Positions 36,582-47,800 of a DNA stretch of 64,000 nt are shown here, in pieces; positions within the stretch are counted from its first letter, which is position 1; each line of letters begins with the position of its first letter. The notes under the pieces are model-generated. The model saw only the letters and a program-made list of their open reading frames with translations. It made no database searches and had not been told where the DNA came from. The position numbers were made by a program, and so were the translations under genes. This DNA is from Paracoccaceae bacterium (lineage in GTDB: Bacteria > Pseudomonadota > Alphaproteobacteria > Rhodobacterales > Rhodobacteraceae): positions 1-64,000 of the forward strand of contig PAQV01000045.1 in the NCBI GenBank assembly GCA_002709405.1. Direction: 5' to 3'.

Positions 36582-37369
36582 CCCCTGCCCCCACCTCGGT
36601 CCGCCGCCTTTACGTGATGCTCTGCGGTTACGAGATCATCCCATACGCCATTTCCCTGCGCGGGGCGGACCCCCGGCTGGTGATCGCCGTGCCAATCACG
36701 GCCTACCTGATGGACACCGATGCGGGCTGGGTGTTGTTCGACACCGGCCTGGACGAGGCCAACTTGCGCGATCCCGCCCGCCTGCAAGAGCTGTACCTGG
36801 ACACCGGCTGGGACCCGGCCCCGGTGGTCAAGCCGCATCACGAACTGGGCGCTCAGCTGGCGCAGATCGGGATCGGGTTCGGCGACATTTCCACGGTGAT
36901 CCTGTCGCACCTGCATGCCGACCACACCGGACACCTGAAACACATGCCCCAGGCCCGCGTGGTGATCCAGAAGGCCGAACATGCCTATGCCGGTGATGAC
37001 CTCCTGCCTCCGGCGGTGTTCCCGTCGGATTTCCGAGACCACGACACGCGCTGGCACATCATCGAGGGGGATACCCCGATCCAGCCCGGGCTGACCGCCA
37101 TCTTCACGCCCGGCCACACCCCCGGCCACATGTCCCTGCGGGTGGACCTGCCCGACACCGGCGCCGTGGTGCTTACCGCCGATGTGGGCGACCTGGCCGA
37201 GACGTTCTCGGACGAGGTCCTGCCGGGATCGACGGTGGATGACGATCAGGCGATGGGCTCGATCCGGCGGATCAATGCGGAGGTGGCCGAAACCGGGGCT
37301 CTAATGCTGATGACCCACGACCCGGACCAGCCGCGCCACATCCGCCTGTTTCCCGACAGCTACACCTGA
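36578..37369 (+). CDS. Metallo-beta-lactamase-fold hydrolase (AttM/AhlM lactonase-like)
   Basis: A 263-residue zinc hydrolase. The metal motif SHLHADHTGH gives His111, His113, Asp115 and His116; TPGHTPGHMS, LTADVGD and MLMTHDP supply the remaining ligands. Members of this branch include N-acyl-homoserine lactonases and other lactone or ester hydrolases. No signal peptide. Translationally coupled to the IclR regulator, which suggests hydrolysis of a lactone or ester made in the oxygenase pathway rather than quorum quenching; this is inference. Confidence 0.9.
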   Translation: MTPAPTSVRRLYVMLCGYEIIPYAISLRGADPRLVIAVPITAYLMDTDAGWVLFDTGLDEANLRDPARLQELYLDTGWDPAPVVKPHHELGAQLAQIGIGFGDISTVILSHLHADHTGHLKHMPQARVVIQKAEHAYAGDDLLPPAVFPSDFRDHDTRWHIIEGDTPIQPGLTAIFTPGHTPGHMSLRVDLPDTGAVVLTADVGDLAETFSDEVLPGSTVDDDQAMGSIRRINAEVAETGALMLMTHDPDQPRHIRLFPDSYT

Positions 37370-38119
37370 TCAGACGGCCGTGTAGCCGCCATCGACCACA
37401 AGCTGGGTGCCGGTGACATAGCGCCCGGCGTCCGATGCCAGGTACAGCACGGTGCCCGCGACCTCGTCGGCGCGGCCGTGACGGCGCATGGGGATGCCGG
37501 CCTCGATCTGGGCGCGGGTGCCGTCGGGATCGTCCTGGTGATCCCAGAACCCGTTGTTGAAGGGCGTGTCGATCCAGCCGGGCAGCAGGGCGTTCACGCG
37601 GATGCCTTCAGGCCCCAACTCGTCGGCCAGCGCCCGGACCAGCCCCAGGATCCCCGATTTCGTCGCGTGATAAGCGGGCATCCCGGCATGGCCGCGCAAG
37701 GCCCCGGTCGACGACGTAAAGACCACGCTGGCATTGTCCGAGGCGCGCAGAGCCGGCAGGCAGGCCTGGGTCAGGAACATCGGCAAGCGCAGGTTGATGG
37801 CGTCGGACCGGTCCCACATCTGGGGCGTCCAGTCCTCAAGCCGGGCGGCCAGCATCAGCCCGGCGTTGACGAACAGGCAGTCGATGCCGCCCATCCGTGC
37901 CATGGCCTGGTCGGCCACGGCCGCCGGGGCCCCGGGCGTGCCGAGGTCGATTTCAAAGCCGGTGAAAGACCCGGGAAGATCCTTCGCCATGTCCTCCAAG
38001 GCCAACAGGCCCTGGGCATTCACATCGGCGACCAGCACGTCTTCGCCCTGGTCCAGCATGGCCGGTGCCACGGCCGCGCCGATGCCCGTTGCGCCGCCTG
38101 CGATCAATGTCTTGGTCAT
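37370..38119 (-). CDS. Short-chain dehydrogenase/reductase (SDR)
   Basis: A 249-residue classical SDR. Cofactor motif GGATGIGAAVA (8-18), NAG in FVNAGLML (85-92), catalytic Ser136 or 137 in VVFTSSTG, Tyr150 and Lys154 in PAYHATKSG, and LPGWIDTPF. Acidic Asp32 after the second strand suggests NAD(H) preference. It is intact although all upstream genes of its apparent operon (P450, hydantoinase A/B, enolase family) are broken. It is convergent with the metallohydrolase (no gap). Substrate unknown. Confidence 0.92.
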   Translation of the reverse strand: MTKTLIAGGATGIGAAVAPAMLDQGEDVLVADVNAQGLLALEDMAKDLPGSFTGFEIDLGTPGAPAAVADQAMARMGGIDCLFVNAGLMLAARLEDWTPQMWDRSDAINLRLPMFLTQACLPALRASDNASVVFTSSTGALRGHAGMPAYHATKSGILGLVRALADELGPEGIRVNALLPGWIDTPFNNGFWDHQDDPDGTRAQIEAGIPMRRHGRADEVAGTVLYLASDAGRYVTGTQLVVDGGYTAV

Positions 38120-38126
38120 GACGGCC

Positions 38127-39307
38127 TCACTGCAGAACCATGGACATGCGGGCCGGGCCGCGCAGACCGGGGTTCAGGCGGGTTTCGGGCGTCCCGTCCG
38201 GCTGCAGGTCAAGGACCTGCTGGGCCACGGCCTGCAACAGGATCTCGCCTTCCAGCCGGGCGAACATCTGGCCGACGCAGCCGTGCGGGCCGACACCATA
38301 GCCCATCTGGCCGCGGATCTTGCGCGTGATGTCGAAGGCGTCGGGGTCGTCGAAATGCGCCCCGTCGCGCCCGGCCGAACCGATGAAGACCATGACCTTT
38401 TCGTGCTTGCCGATGAGCTGGCCGGCGATCTCCCTTGCGCACAGGGTCGTACGGAAGAGGCTGTGGGACGAACTGTCGAACCGGGTGGCCTCTTTAAAGG
38501 CGTTGCGGGCCAGCGACGGATCGGCCCGCAGCACGGCGTATTGATCGGGCTGTTCGGCCAACAGCTTCAGCGCCAGCCCGATGCTGTCCACCGTCCTGTC
38601 AACCCCGGCCGACAGAAAGGAGCGCACCAGCATCATGGCTTCGTCATGGGTGACCTGGCGATCGTCGTCGGCGGCATGGATCATCTCTCCGATGCCGTCC
38701 TTCGACAGGTTGTCGCGCTGGCACAGGGCCGTGATCCACGCGGGCACATCGGCGTTTTCGGCCATGAAGGCGCGATACCAGTCGCCCGCGGGCCCGAAGG
38801 CACCGAAGACCGTGCCCCGTAGGTCAGCAACTTGTGGCGGTCGTCCTCGGCCAGGCCCACGTTGTCGGGAAAGACCCTGAGAGGGAAGCGCCGGGACAAA
38901 TCCTCGACCGCCTCGATCCGGGCCTTGGCCCGCGCCTCGGCCACCATCGCCCCCGCGACGCCCTCGCCCCCCTCGCGCAGGCCCTCCAGGATGCGCGGGC
39001 TGAGAACGCGGTTCATCACCGTGCGCGTGCGGGTGTGATCGGGGGGGTCGACCTCCAGGATGATCGACGGCGAGCGCCAGGGCTTTTCCTGGAAGTAATT
39101 CTTGATGCCCCCGCCCCCGGCATTGGAAAACACCGCGTAATCGGACAGCACCTTCATGCAGGTGTCGTAATGGTGCACGCACCAGATGCCGTGCTGTTCC
39201 AGCCAGACGAAGGGACCAAGCCCGCGCAACTCTTCGTAGGCGGCATAGGGGTCCGAGCGGAACTCGGGCGAAAACGGATCAAGCTGAGAGGCAAGGCGGC
39301 AGGACAT
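38127..39307 (-). pseudogene. Cytochrome P450 (CYP199-like) with one frameshift
   Basis: Two frames together make a full-length P450 of about 393 codons. The first runs from ATG 39307 (MSCRLASQLDPFSPEFRSDP) to the sequence KLLTYG at about 38816; the rest (TVFGAFGPAGDWYRAFMAEN) continues in another frame from 38813 to the stop at 38127. Compared with relatives, one base is missing between 38814 and 38820. The heme Cys is present in GPHGCVGQ, and the I-helix reads SAGVDRTVDS where the family has AGVDTT. It may be a real lesion or a sequencing error; the surrounding decay favours a real one. Such P450s demethylate substituted benzoates with a ferredoxin partner. Confidence 0.85.
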
Positions 39308-39339
39308 GGGGCTATCGCGGGTCTTTCGGTCTGTCGGAT

Positions 39340-40010
39340 GCGGGAGGCGCGCAATTCCGCGCGCAATTGGGTCGTGGCGGCGGGGGTCGACATGCCCGGT
39401 CGAAGGGTCGGCGAAGACACCGCCATAGGCGCTGCGGGCATGGGGTTCGGCGACCGGCCCGTCGAGCAGATCCTCGGCCACCCGCGCCGGGTCCCGGTCC
39501 AGCGGGTCGCCATATCCTCAGCACCCGGCCATGCGGTGACGGACCACAGCGCCGGTGTTCAGCAGTTCCGGGTCGGTCGGCAGGGACGGCAGGGCGCGCA
39601 GCGCGTTGCCGGCCTCGATCTCGGTGGCGGCGGGGCTGCCGTCATGGCCTCCGAAGAGGCCATGAGGCGGGAACGCGGTCGGGCAGCGCCTCGGCCGGGG
39701 CGCCGAAGATGCAGTCGATCACCCGATAGCCGGTGATGCCCCTCGCCCCGCAAGGCGCGGGATAGGTGCGGTTGACCAGCGTGGCCTCGGGCGCAGTCAC
39801 GGTGATCGGCTGGGTCTAGCCGTGGCAATTGGGCACGTCGGCCGGCATGATCGACCTCAGCGCGGCGTAGACGTTGCATTTGCAGAAGGACAACGGCGCG
39901 TTGAGGCCGCCTTTGACCTGGGCGCTGGTGCCGGTCCAGTCGGTGGCGATTTCGGATCCTTTCACCGTCAGCGTCACCGGCACGGTGATCGGCTCGGGCG
40001 TTTCGCCCCG
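39340..40010 (-). pseudogene. Remnant of hydantoinase B/oxoprolinase (HyuB), C-terminal part
   Basis: Frames interrupted by stops read PVTLTVKGSEIATDWTGTSA, LNAPLSFCKCNVYAALRSIM, YPAPCGARGITGYRVIDCIF, then GYGDPLDRDPARVAEDLLDG and AYGGVFADPSTGHVDPAATT. This is the C-terminal half of HyuB. In-frame stops occur after NCHG (about 39817) and before the GYGDP segment (about 39519), and a shift lies near 39660. The N-terminal half was lost in a deletion that joins it to hyuA. Confidence 0.85.
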
Positions 40011-40558
40011 CCCGAGGGTTGCATCATCAACAGCCGCCCGCCCTGCCCTTCGGCCTTCAGCAAGTCCGACAGGGACCGCAGTTAGCGCGCCACCGGCGGG
40101 CCGATATAGGCATTGGCCACGCTGGTCGAGGGGCGCTCGTATTCGCGGATCCCTGGCAGAACCTCGTGCGAGACCGAGATGAACCGGTCGGGCAAAGCCG
40201 CGCGCAGGCGAGGCACCAGGGGCCCGGGCTTTTCGTAGAGCGGTTCATTGAGGTGCGGCACCCGGATCCGCCGCAGTTCCAGCACGTCGCGGAAGCTGCG
40301 CTTGGTACTCAGAGCGCTCTTGGCCCCCTTGCCTTCCAGGATCGCGTTGGTGGCCACGGTCAATGCGTGCCGGATCTCTGCATACGGCTCGTCCGAGGGG
40401 TCATCCGCGGCCAGCCCCGCCATGGTATCGACAATGGCCGCGGCATAATTGTGCGGGGTCGAGGCCACCTTGTGCGTCACCCGCCGCCCGTCGGAATGCA
40501 GGCAGGCGATGTCGGTGAAGGTGCCGCCGATATCGCCCGCAATGCGGATGCCGGTCAT
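40005..40558 (-). pseudogene. Hydantoinase A (HyuA) N-terminal domain, truncated by a stop and a deletion
   Basis: From ATG 40558 the frame reads the HyuA N-terminal ATP-binding motif RIAGDIGGTFTDIACLHSDG, TNAILEGKGAKSALSTKRSF and ends at an in-frame TAA at 40082-40084. The next codons still spell HyuA (LRSLSDLLKAEGQGGRLLMM), so the stop replaced a Tyr codon. About 25 codons later HyuA similarity switches to mid-HyuB near 40010. Normal HyuA is near 690 residues; only about 185 codons remain. The start overlaps the end of the enolase-family remnant (ATGA). Confidence 0.88.
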
Positions 40559-41138
40559 CCGAGGCCCTGCCGATAGTGTCCCATTTTCGCCTCGTCGGTC
40601 TCAATTCCGAGACCCGTCGCATCCAGCGACAGCATTGCCCCGTCCCTGACCTGCATCGGTTCGGCCAGGATGTCGTCGATATAGTGATTGCCCGCAACCT
40701 TGCAGGGATGGCGGCCCGAGGGCGCGCTGACCGGGATGACGTAGGGCAAGGTGACCGACGGGGCCGCCAGAACGAACTGGACATTGGCCGCGTTTCCGAT
40801 GGCGATGTCGATGGACACCTTTGCGTAGGAATTGCCGATCGCCGCCCGGTTCATGGCCAGCCGGGCCGCAGTCATGTCGCGGACACCCAGCCCCACGACC
40901 ACCGGGTCCAACACGTCGCGCCCCATGGTGCAGACGGTGGCCTGGGTCTCGCCCCCCTCCGTCCGGCCGCGCCGCCCCAGTCGGGCAAGGGCATGGCCAG
41001 GCCCCAGCCGACCACGCCGTCTGCGGTTTAAGGCCGGTCCACGACAAACCCGCCCAGGTCTTCGCGCAACCCCGCCCATTTGAAATCGCGGAGGGCGGGA
41101 AGACGGATGGGAAAGGCTTCGATGGACTGGATTTTCAT
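40555..41138 (-). pseudogene. Enolase-superfamily (mandelate racemase-like) gene with internal deletion and premature stop
   Basis: ATG at 41138 begins MKIQSIEAFPIRLPALRDFK, RWAGLRED-type N-terminal capping domain, then an in-frame TAA about 36 codons in (after VVDRP). A short stretch later VVVGLGVRDMTAARLAMNRA and NSYAKVSIDIAIGNA are followed directly by the C-terminal capping segment FVLAAPSVTLPYVIPVSAPS and LDATGLGIETDEAKMGHYRQ. The barrel with all metal ligands, about 200 codons, is missing near 40795. Non-functional. Confidence 0.88.
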
Positions 41139-41877
41139 CGGGGCGTCCTTGTGGAGTCGGTGGGCCGTGCGCGGCGATTGCCGGGCCGTGTCGGGGTCAC
41201 CCCAGGAAAGGATGACATACCGTCGGCGCTAGATTTCCCCCGTCAGAGGCCAATCCGCGCCCGCTCATTGTTTTTATTGAAAACCATTGCTCACAGGATT
41301 TGGGACCCAGGCTCATTTCTTTGGCAGATCGCTGCCCCCCCGAACGGACGGCTCGATTGGCCTTGCCCGGGCATCGGCACGACCGGCGGCCCCCGGTCGA
41401 TTCCGCTGAATTGCACCCGCCTGCAGTGCCACCCTGATGCCCCACACATCCGGGCAAACACACGATTCTCAACGCTCCGATGACCCGGCGCAGGAAAAAT
41501 ACACCCTAGGTAGAATGGCTTAGCCAAATTTGCGGGCGCAATTATTTTGATGAACGAAGCATCACCTTTGACACGCGGACAAATCCCAAAATGACGTTAC
41601 GTCACGAAAGTGCGGGGTCTTGATCCAAATGTTCTGAACAAGACAACTATCCGTGATTGGACTCGTTACCGCGGCCCCCACTCGGTCCGCCAGCCAGCAT
41701 CACAGCCGTCATAAACGCTTTCAGATGCAAGCAATTACGTCAGTTCCGGTCGCGTAGTTGCTGCCCTCGGCCGGCCTTCGTTGATGACGGGGCCGGACAG
41801 AGAAGGTGCATGCCCGGGCCATTGATCGTCCGCGGTGGGTAGCGAGTGAAATTCTGAGTGTCGTGGAGACTATTTTT
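41139..41877. other. 739-bp intergenic region before the giant repeat-protein gene
   Basis: No convincing coding frame on either strand. A-T rich from about 41500 to 41640. It contains a TTGACA at 41568-41573 without a good -10, a 13-bp perfect palindrome at 41592-41604, and GGAG at 41865-41868 serving the downstream gene. Confidence 0.6.
41592..41604. promoter_or_regulatory. Perfect 13-bp palindrome upstream of the repeat-protein gene
   Basis: TGACGT-T-ACGTCA, 273 bp before the gene start. The form suggests a homodimer binding site; the binding protein is not known. Confidence 0.5.
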
Positions 41878-44800
41878 ATGAAGAAGATTTACCAGAGCCG
41901 GCTGAACCTCACGCCCGGCAACCTGCAGATCGGCGGGTTCGGCGACGACATCCTGACCGGCAGCGTCAACGACGACCTGCTTCTGGGCAATTCCGGCAAT
42001 GATACCCTGAACGGCGGCGCGGGCAGCGACCTGGTCGCCGGCGGGGTCGGAAACGATACCTTCATATATGACGCCGCCGCCAATGCCGGCAGCTTCGACC
42101 GCTACATCGGCGGATCCGGCACCGACACGCTGCAACTGAACCTGACCGCCGACATCTGGGCGGACGCCGCGTTCCAGGATGAGCTGGCCACGTTCCTGTC
42201 GTTGGGCGTGCCGACCCCGTTCACCTTTGAAACGCTCGGGCTGAAGGTGTCGCGGATCGAGACCCTGACCGTCTTCGTCGACGGCACCGAGATCGACCTG
42301 TTTGCCGAATTCCGCACCCATGCGGACGAAGCGGCGATGACCGACGACGACGTGACGGTCACCGGCAACGTGCTGGAAAATGACGTGGTGCCCCACGGGG
42401 TGGCCAGCATCGCCATCGCGGTCGAGGCGGATTACGGTTCGGTCACCATCGCGACCGACGGCACCTTCGTCTACACGCTGGACCAGGACGATCCCACCGT
42501 CCAGGGCCTGACCACCGGAGAGACACTGACCGACCAGTTCGTCTACGAGGTCACCGACCTCGACGGCGACACCGACGTGGCCGTTGTCACGATCACCGTC
42601 CAGGGCACCAACAGCGCGCCCGTCGTTGAAGACTACGTGGTCGAGATCGAGGCTGGTATGAACTTGACCATACCATTCGAGGTCTCGGATCCCGACGGGG
42701 ATGACGTGCACATCGTGGGGGTCGACGACACCGGAACGGTGGGCGAAGTCCAGATCCGTTACGACATCTACGAAGACGAAGATTACATCAGGTACGTCTC
42801 CGGCGCGAACTTCGACTACCTCGACGAAGGCGAAACCTACACCGACACCTTCACCGTCACCTATGCCGACGACCTCGGGAACGAGACCACCGCCACCGGT
42901 TACGTGACCGTCCTGGGCTACAACGACGCGCCGGTTTCCGATTACATCTACCTTGACGTGGAGGCCGGCACCGAACTTCAGCTGGAAGACCCGGGCGCCT
43001 ACGATCCCGAAGGCAGCGACGTGACCTTCGTGGGACTCGACCTGACCAACAACATCGGCGGCTTTGTCTACGACGAGGTCAGCGGGACCTACACCTACAC
43101 GACCGCCGGCTATTTTGACGAGCTGGACGAGGGCGAAACGGCCCTGGACGTCATCTATTTCAAATACGAAGACGAAGACGGCAACGTCGGGCAAGGCGGC
43201 TATATCATCACCGTCGAAGGGGTGAACGACGGGCCCATCGTCGACGATGTTGAATTCGAGAAGAACGAAGGTACGGCCTTATGGATCGACTTCGCCCCCA
43301 CCGATCCCGAAGGCGGCGACGTGACGCTGGTCGACATCGACAGTTCTGACACGGTGGGAGAGGTCACATTTGATGCGGAATACGGCCAGTTCATTTATAA
43401 CATCGGCGTCTCGGCGAACGACCCCTTCGCCTACCTGACCGATGGCGAAACCGCGACCGACAGCTTTTCCGTCACCTACGAAGACGAGGACGGCAATCAG
43501 ACCACGGCCACCGCGACCATCACGATCAACGGCATCAACGACGCCCCCGTCGTCGACAACCTTTCAGTCGAACTCGTTGCGGGTGAAAACTGGTGGTTCG
43601 GCTTCGACCCCGTCGATCCCGAGGGCGGCGAGGTGACGCTGGTCGGCTTCGACACCACGAACACGGTGGGCACGGTCGAGCTGGAAGAGACCTCGGGCTC
43701 CTTCATCTATTTCACGGATTACTACGGCGTAGGCGGCGATCCCTTCAAATTTCTGGCCGATGGCGAAACCGCGACCGACAGCTTTACCGTCACCTACGAA
43801 GACGAAGACGGCAACCAGACAACGGCTGTCGCAAGCGTCCTGATCAACGGCATCAACGACGCGCCCGAGGTCGAAACGGTCAACGTCGACATCATGTCCG
43901 ACGAGTCCACAGTCATCGCCTTGCCCGAGGCCACAGACCCGGAAGGCGGCGAGGTGACGGTGGTGAGCTACGACACCACCTATGCCGTGGGAGACGTGCA
44001 GTACAACGCCAACGACGGCACCTTCACCTACACGGCCGACGGCAATTTCGACGATCTGGACGACGGAGACGTGGTCTACGACTACATTTCGGTCGATTTC
44101 TCGGACCCCGAGGGCAACATAACGACCGGCTGGATCACCATCGCCGTTACAGGCGAAAGCACCGCGCCCATCGTCAGCAACCCGGAGTTCGATGTCGTCG
44201 CCGGCGAGGATGCGACGGTCGCCTTCACCGTCTACGACCCCAATGGCGACGAGGTCTATTTCCAAAGCCTCGACCTTGGCGAGACCAAGGGCCAGGTCAA
44301 GTACGATGAAGCCACGGACTCGTTCACCTACATCACCAACGACGCGTTCATCGAACTGGCCGAGGGCGAGACGGAAAACGACGTTTTCCAGGTCACCTAT
44401 ATCGACGACGAAGGGAAGACCGGCTCTGGCACGGCGGTTGTCACGGTCATCGGGGTGAACGACGCGCCGATCGTCACGGATTTTGAATCTACTGTGTACA
44501 GCAGCAGCATCTATAGCTCCTTGAGCATTCTGGACGCCTATGATCCGGAAGGTGGCGAACTGAAGGTCGTCGGTTTTGACTTCAGCACCAGCAATGCCAA
44601 CGTTTACCTCAATGAGGGCGGCGAGAGCATCTATTGGTCCACGGCCGGGAACTTTGATTACCTGGAAGAAGGCGAGTCCGTGGTCGATACCTTCTCTGTC
44701 GACTTCGCAGATCCCGAAGGCAATATCACCACGGGCTATTACAACATCACCGTCTTGGGCTTCAACAACTGGCCCGACTTCGGCGAGCTGGACCTGACGG

Positions 44801-47800
44801 TCGAGAAGGGCGAAACCATCACCTTCGAAGTGCCGGTCACGGACCCCGAAGGATACGATGTCACGCTGGAAGACATCGACACCTCGGCCACCCTGGGCCT
44901 GCTGGAATACGACGCCCAGACCGGCGAATACAGCTATAACAGCAACGGCGCCTTCGATGACCTGGGCTATGGCGATACCGCGACCGATACCTTCACGGTC
45001 ACCTATTCCGACCCCCAGGGCGGCAGCGACAGCGAAACCTACGAGATCACCGTCTCGGGCGGAGAGCTGGTCCAGACCATCCAGCTGGGCGTGACACTGA
45101 CCACGCCACCACTGAACGTCTATTACCTTGGCGAAAGCGTGTCCGGGATCGGCGATGTCAACGGCGACGGCATCGATGACTTCCTCATCGGCGCCCCCGA
45201 CAGCTATGGCAACAACCTGTACGGCGCCGGCCTTGCCTTTGTCATCTTCGGAAATGCCGAAGCCGAAGGTGGGTTCGACCCGACCCTCGACGTCAGTACC
45301 CTGGACGGAACCAATGGCTTTGCCCTGGAAGGGTTCGAACAATACGCCCGCGCAGGTGTGTCGGTGTCGTCTGCCGGTGACATCAATGGCGACGGGATCA
45401 ACGATTTCGTCGTGGGCGCCGCCTATGCAGACCCCGATGGCATTGGCGAAGCCGGCGCGGTCTACGTGGTCTTTGGCAAGGACACAGGAGAAGACGGCGC
45501 GTTTGCCGCATCGGTCCAGCTGTCCGACCTGGACGGCACGAACGGCTTTGTCCTGAACGGTGTGAGCTATGAAGACTACACCGGCGCAGAGGTCGAGGCC
45601 GCCGGGGACATCAACAACGACGGCTTTGACGACATCATCATCGGGGCCTACAACGCCGAGGTCGACGGGCTTGACGGCGTGGGCAAGGCCTATGTCTTCC
45701 TGGGCCATGACCAGACCGACGAAGCCTTCCTTGCCAGATACGAGCTGGACGAGCTGAACGGCAAGTACGGCTTTGTCATCGAAGGTCGGAGCGAGGACGA
45801 GAACCTGGGCTGGGCCGTGTCGGGCATTGGCGATGTGAACGACGACGGCATCGACGACTTTGCCGTGACGGCCTACCGCCGCGAAGTCGACGATAATGAT
45901 CGATCGGGCGAGGCCTATGTGATCTTTGGCGTCGACAGCACCGACGACGGCGACTTTGGCACCAGCTTCGACCTGTCTTCGCTGGACGGCAAGAACGGTT
46001 TTGCCATGGCGGGCGTCGACAACTACGACTTCCTTGGAACGGCTGTGTCCTCGGCCGGTGACATCAATAACGATGGCATCGACGATTTCGTGGCGACCGC
46101 GCGATATGCCGGCTTCGAATATGCCGGCGCCACTGAAGAGGGCAGAGCCTATGTCGTCTTTGGCACCGACAACGGGTTCGATGCGACGCTTGACCTGGCC
46201 TCCCTGGACGGGACGGACGGCTTCCAGATCTATGGCGATACCGCAAACGAATACCTCGGGATCTCGGCCAGCTCGGCGGGCGATGTGGACGGCGACGGGA
46301 TCGACGACATTCTGATCGGCAAACCATACGAGAAGCCGTACTACGGTGCGGAATCCTCTACCGGCGCGGCGTTCCTGATCCTTGGCCAGGACACGGCAAC
46401 CGACGGCGATTTCGATGCCGTAGTCGACTTGTTCTACCACGACAGCAGCATCGGCTACAAGTTCAACGGGTTCCTGCTGGGCTCGAGCACCGGCTATGAC
46501 GTGTCGGGCGCCGGAGACGTCAACGCGGATGGCTATGCCGACATCCTGATCGGGGCTAACGATTTCGAAGGCGAAAGCTACCTGGTTTATGGCGGCGCAG
46601 AGCGGCTGGCCTTTTACGACGCGCTGGACCTGTACGAGGACGGCGAGATCGACCTGACCTGGATGCGGCACACGCCGGAGATCTTTGAAACCGACATCAC
46701 GGCGGGGTCGGTCGGCTTCCTGGTTCTGGGCAACGAAAGTTTTGGAAGCTTGGGGGCCTCGGGCGCGTCCGCCGGTGATTTCAATGGCGATGGCATCGAC
46801 GATTTCGTGGTGGGTGCTTCGGACGGTGACAGGGCCTACGTGATCTTTGGGCAGGACACGGCGAGCGACGGATACACGCCGGCCACGCTGTCCGTGGAAG
46901 ATCTGGACGGAACCAATGGCGTCCTTCTGTCGGGGGATAACAACACGGGCTATTCCGTGGCCTCGGCCGGCGACGTCAATGGCGACGGGATCAACGACCT
47001 GATCATCGGCACCAACTATTCTGACGGAAAGGCCTACGTGGTCTTTGGCAAGGACACCGCAACCGAGGGCGACTTTGCAGCCGAGCTGTCGATGGAAGTC
47101 TTCGACGGCTCGGACGGCTTCATCATCGAAGGCTTGGAGTATTATGACCGCCTGGGCCACGCGGTATCAGCCGCGGGCGATGTCAACGGCGACGGCATCG
47201 ACGACATCATGGTCAGTGCCTGGGGGGCCAGCTCCGATGACCTTTCCAACGCCGGGGCCGTCTACTTCATCTACGGCACGGACGACGGTTTCGACGCGTC
47301 GTTGGATGTGACCGCGCTGGACGGGACCGACGGCTTTGTCGTCTACGGGCCCGAAGCCAGCTCGCACCTTGGCTATTCCCTGGACCTGCTGGGCGACGTC
47401 AACGGCGACGGGATCACCGATTACATCCTGGGGGCCTATGATTCCGATTACTACGCCGACGACGAAGGCGAGGCCTTTGTCATCTTTGGCGAGGCCACCG
47501 GCTTCCCCGCCGACATCGACCTGACCGCTCTGGACGGGACCAACGGCTTTGCCATCATCGGTCCCGAGGCCGACAGCTGGGTCGGGGACTTTGTGGCTGC
47601 TGCCGGTGACGTGAATGGCGACGGGATCAACGATATCATGATCAGCGCCGCCGGGGTGGATACGGCCGATGCCACAGACGCCGGCGCGGTCTATGTGGTG
47701 TTGGGCCAGGACACGGTGAATGTCAGCGATTTCGACGACGAAATCTACCTGTCCGATCTTGAAGGGTCCGAAGGGTTCTCGCTGACCGGCACGCAGGAAT

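Noticed and set aside
41291-41527. A 78-codon minus-strand frame in the gap before the giant gene
   Set aside because: No ribosome site, no domain and composition typical of chance frames.
41740-43194. A 484-codon minus-strand open frame over the start of the repeat gene
   Set aside because: Same cause: low-complexity Asp/Val-rich antisense translation without any recognisable domain.
43564-47160. A 1198-codon open frame antisense to the giant repeat gene
   Set aside because: It mirrors the regular GAC/GTC-rich repeat codons of the plus-strand gene, has no domain, and the plus strand shows clear VCBS and FG-GAP repeats; it is a by-product of base composition.
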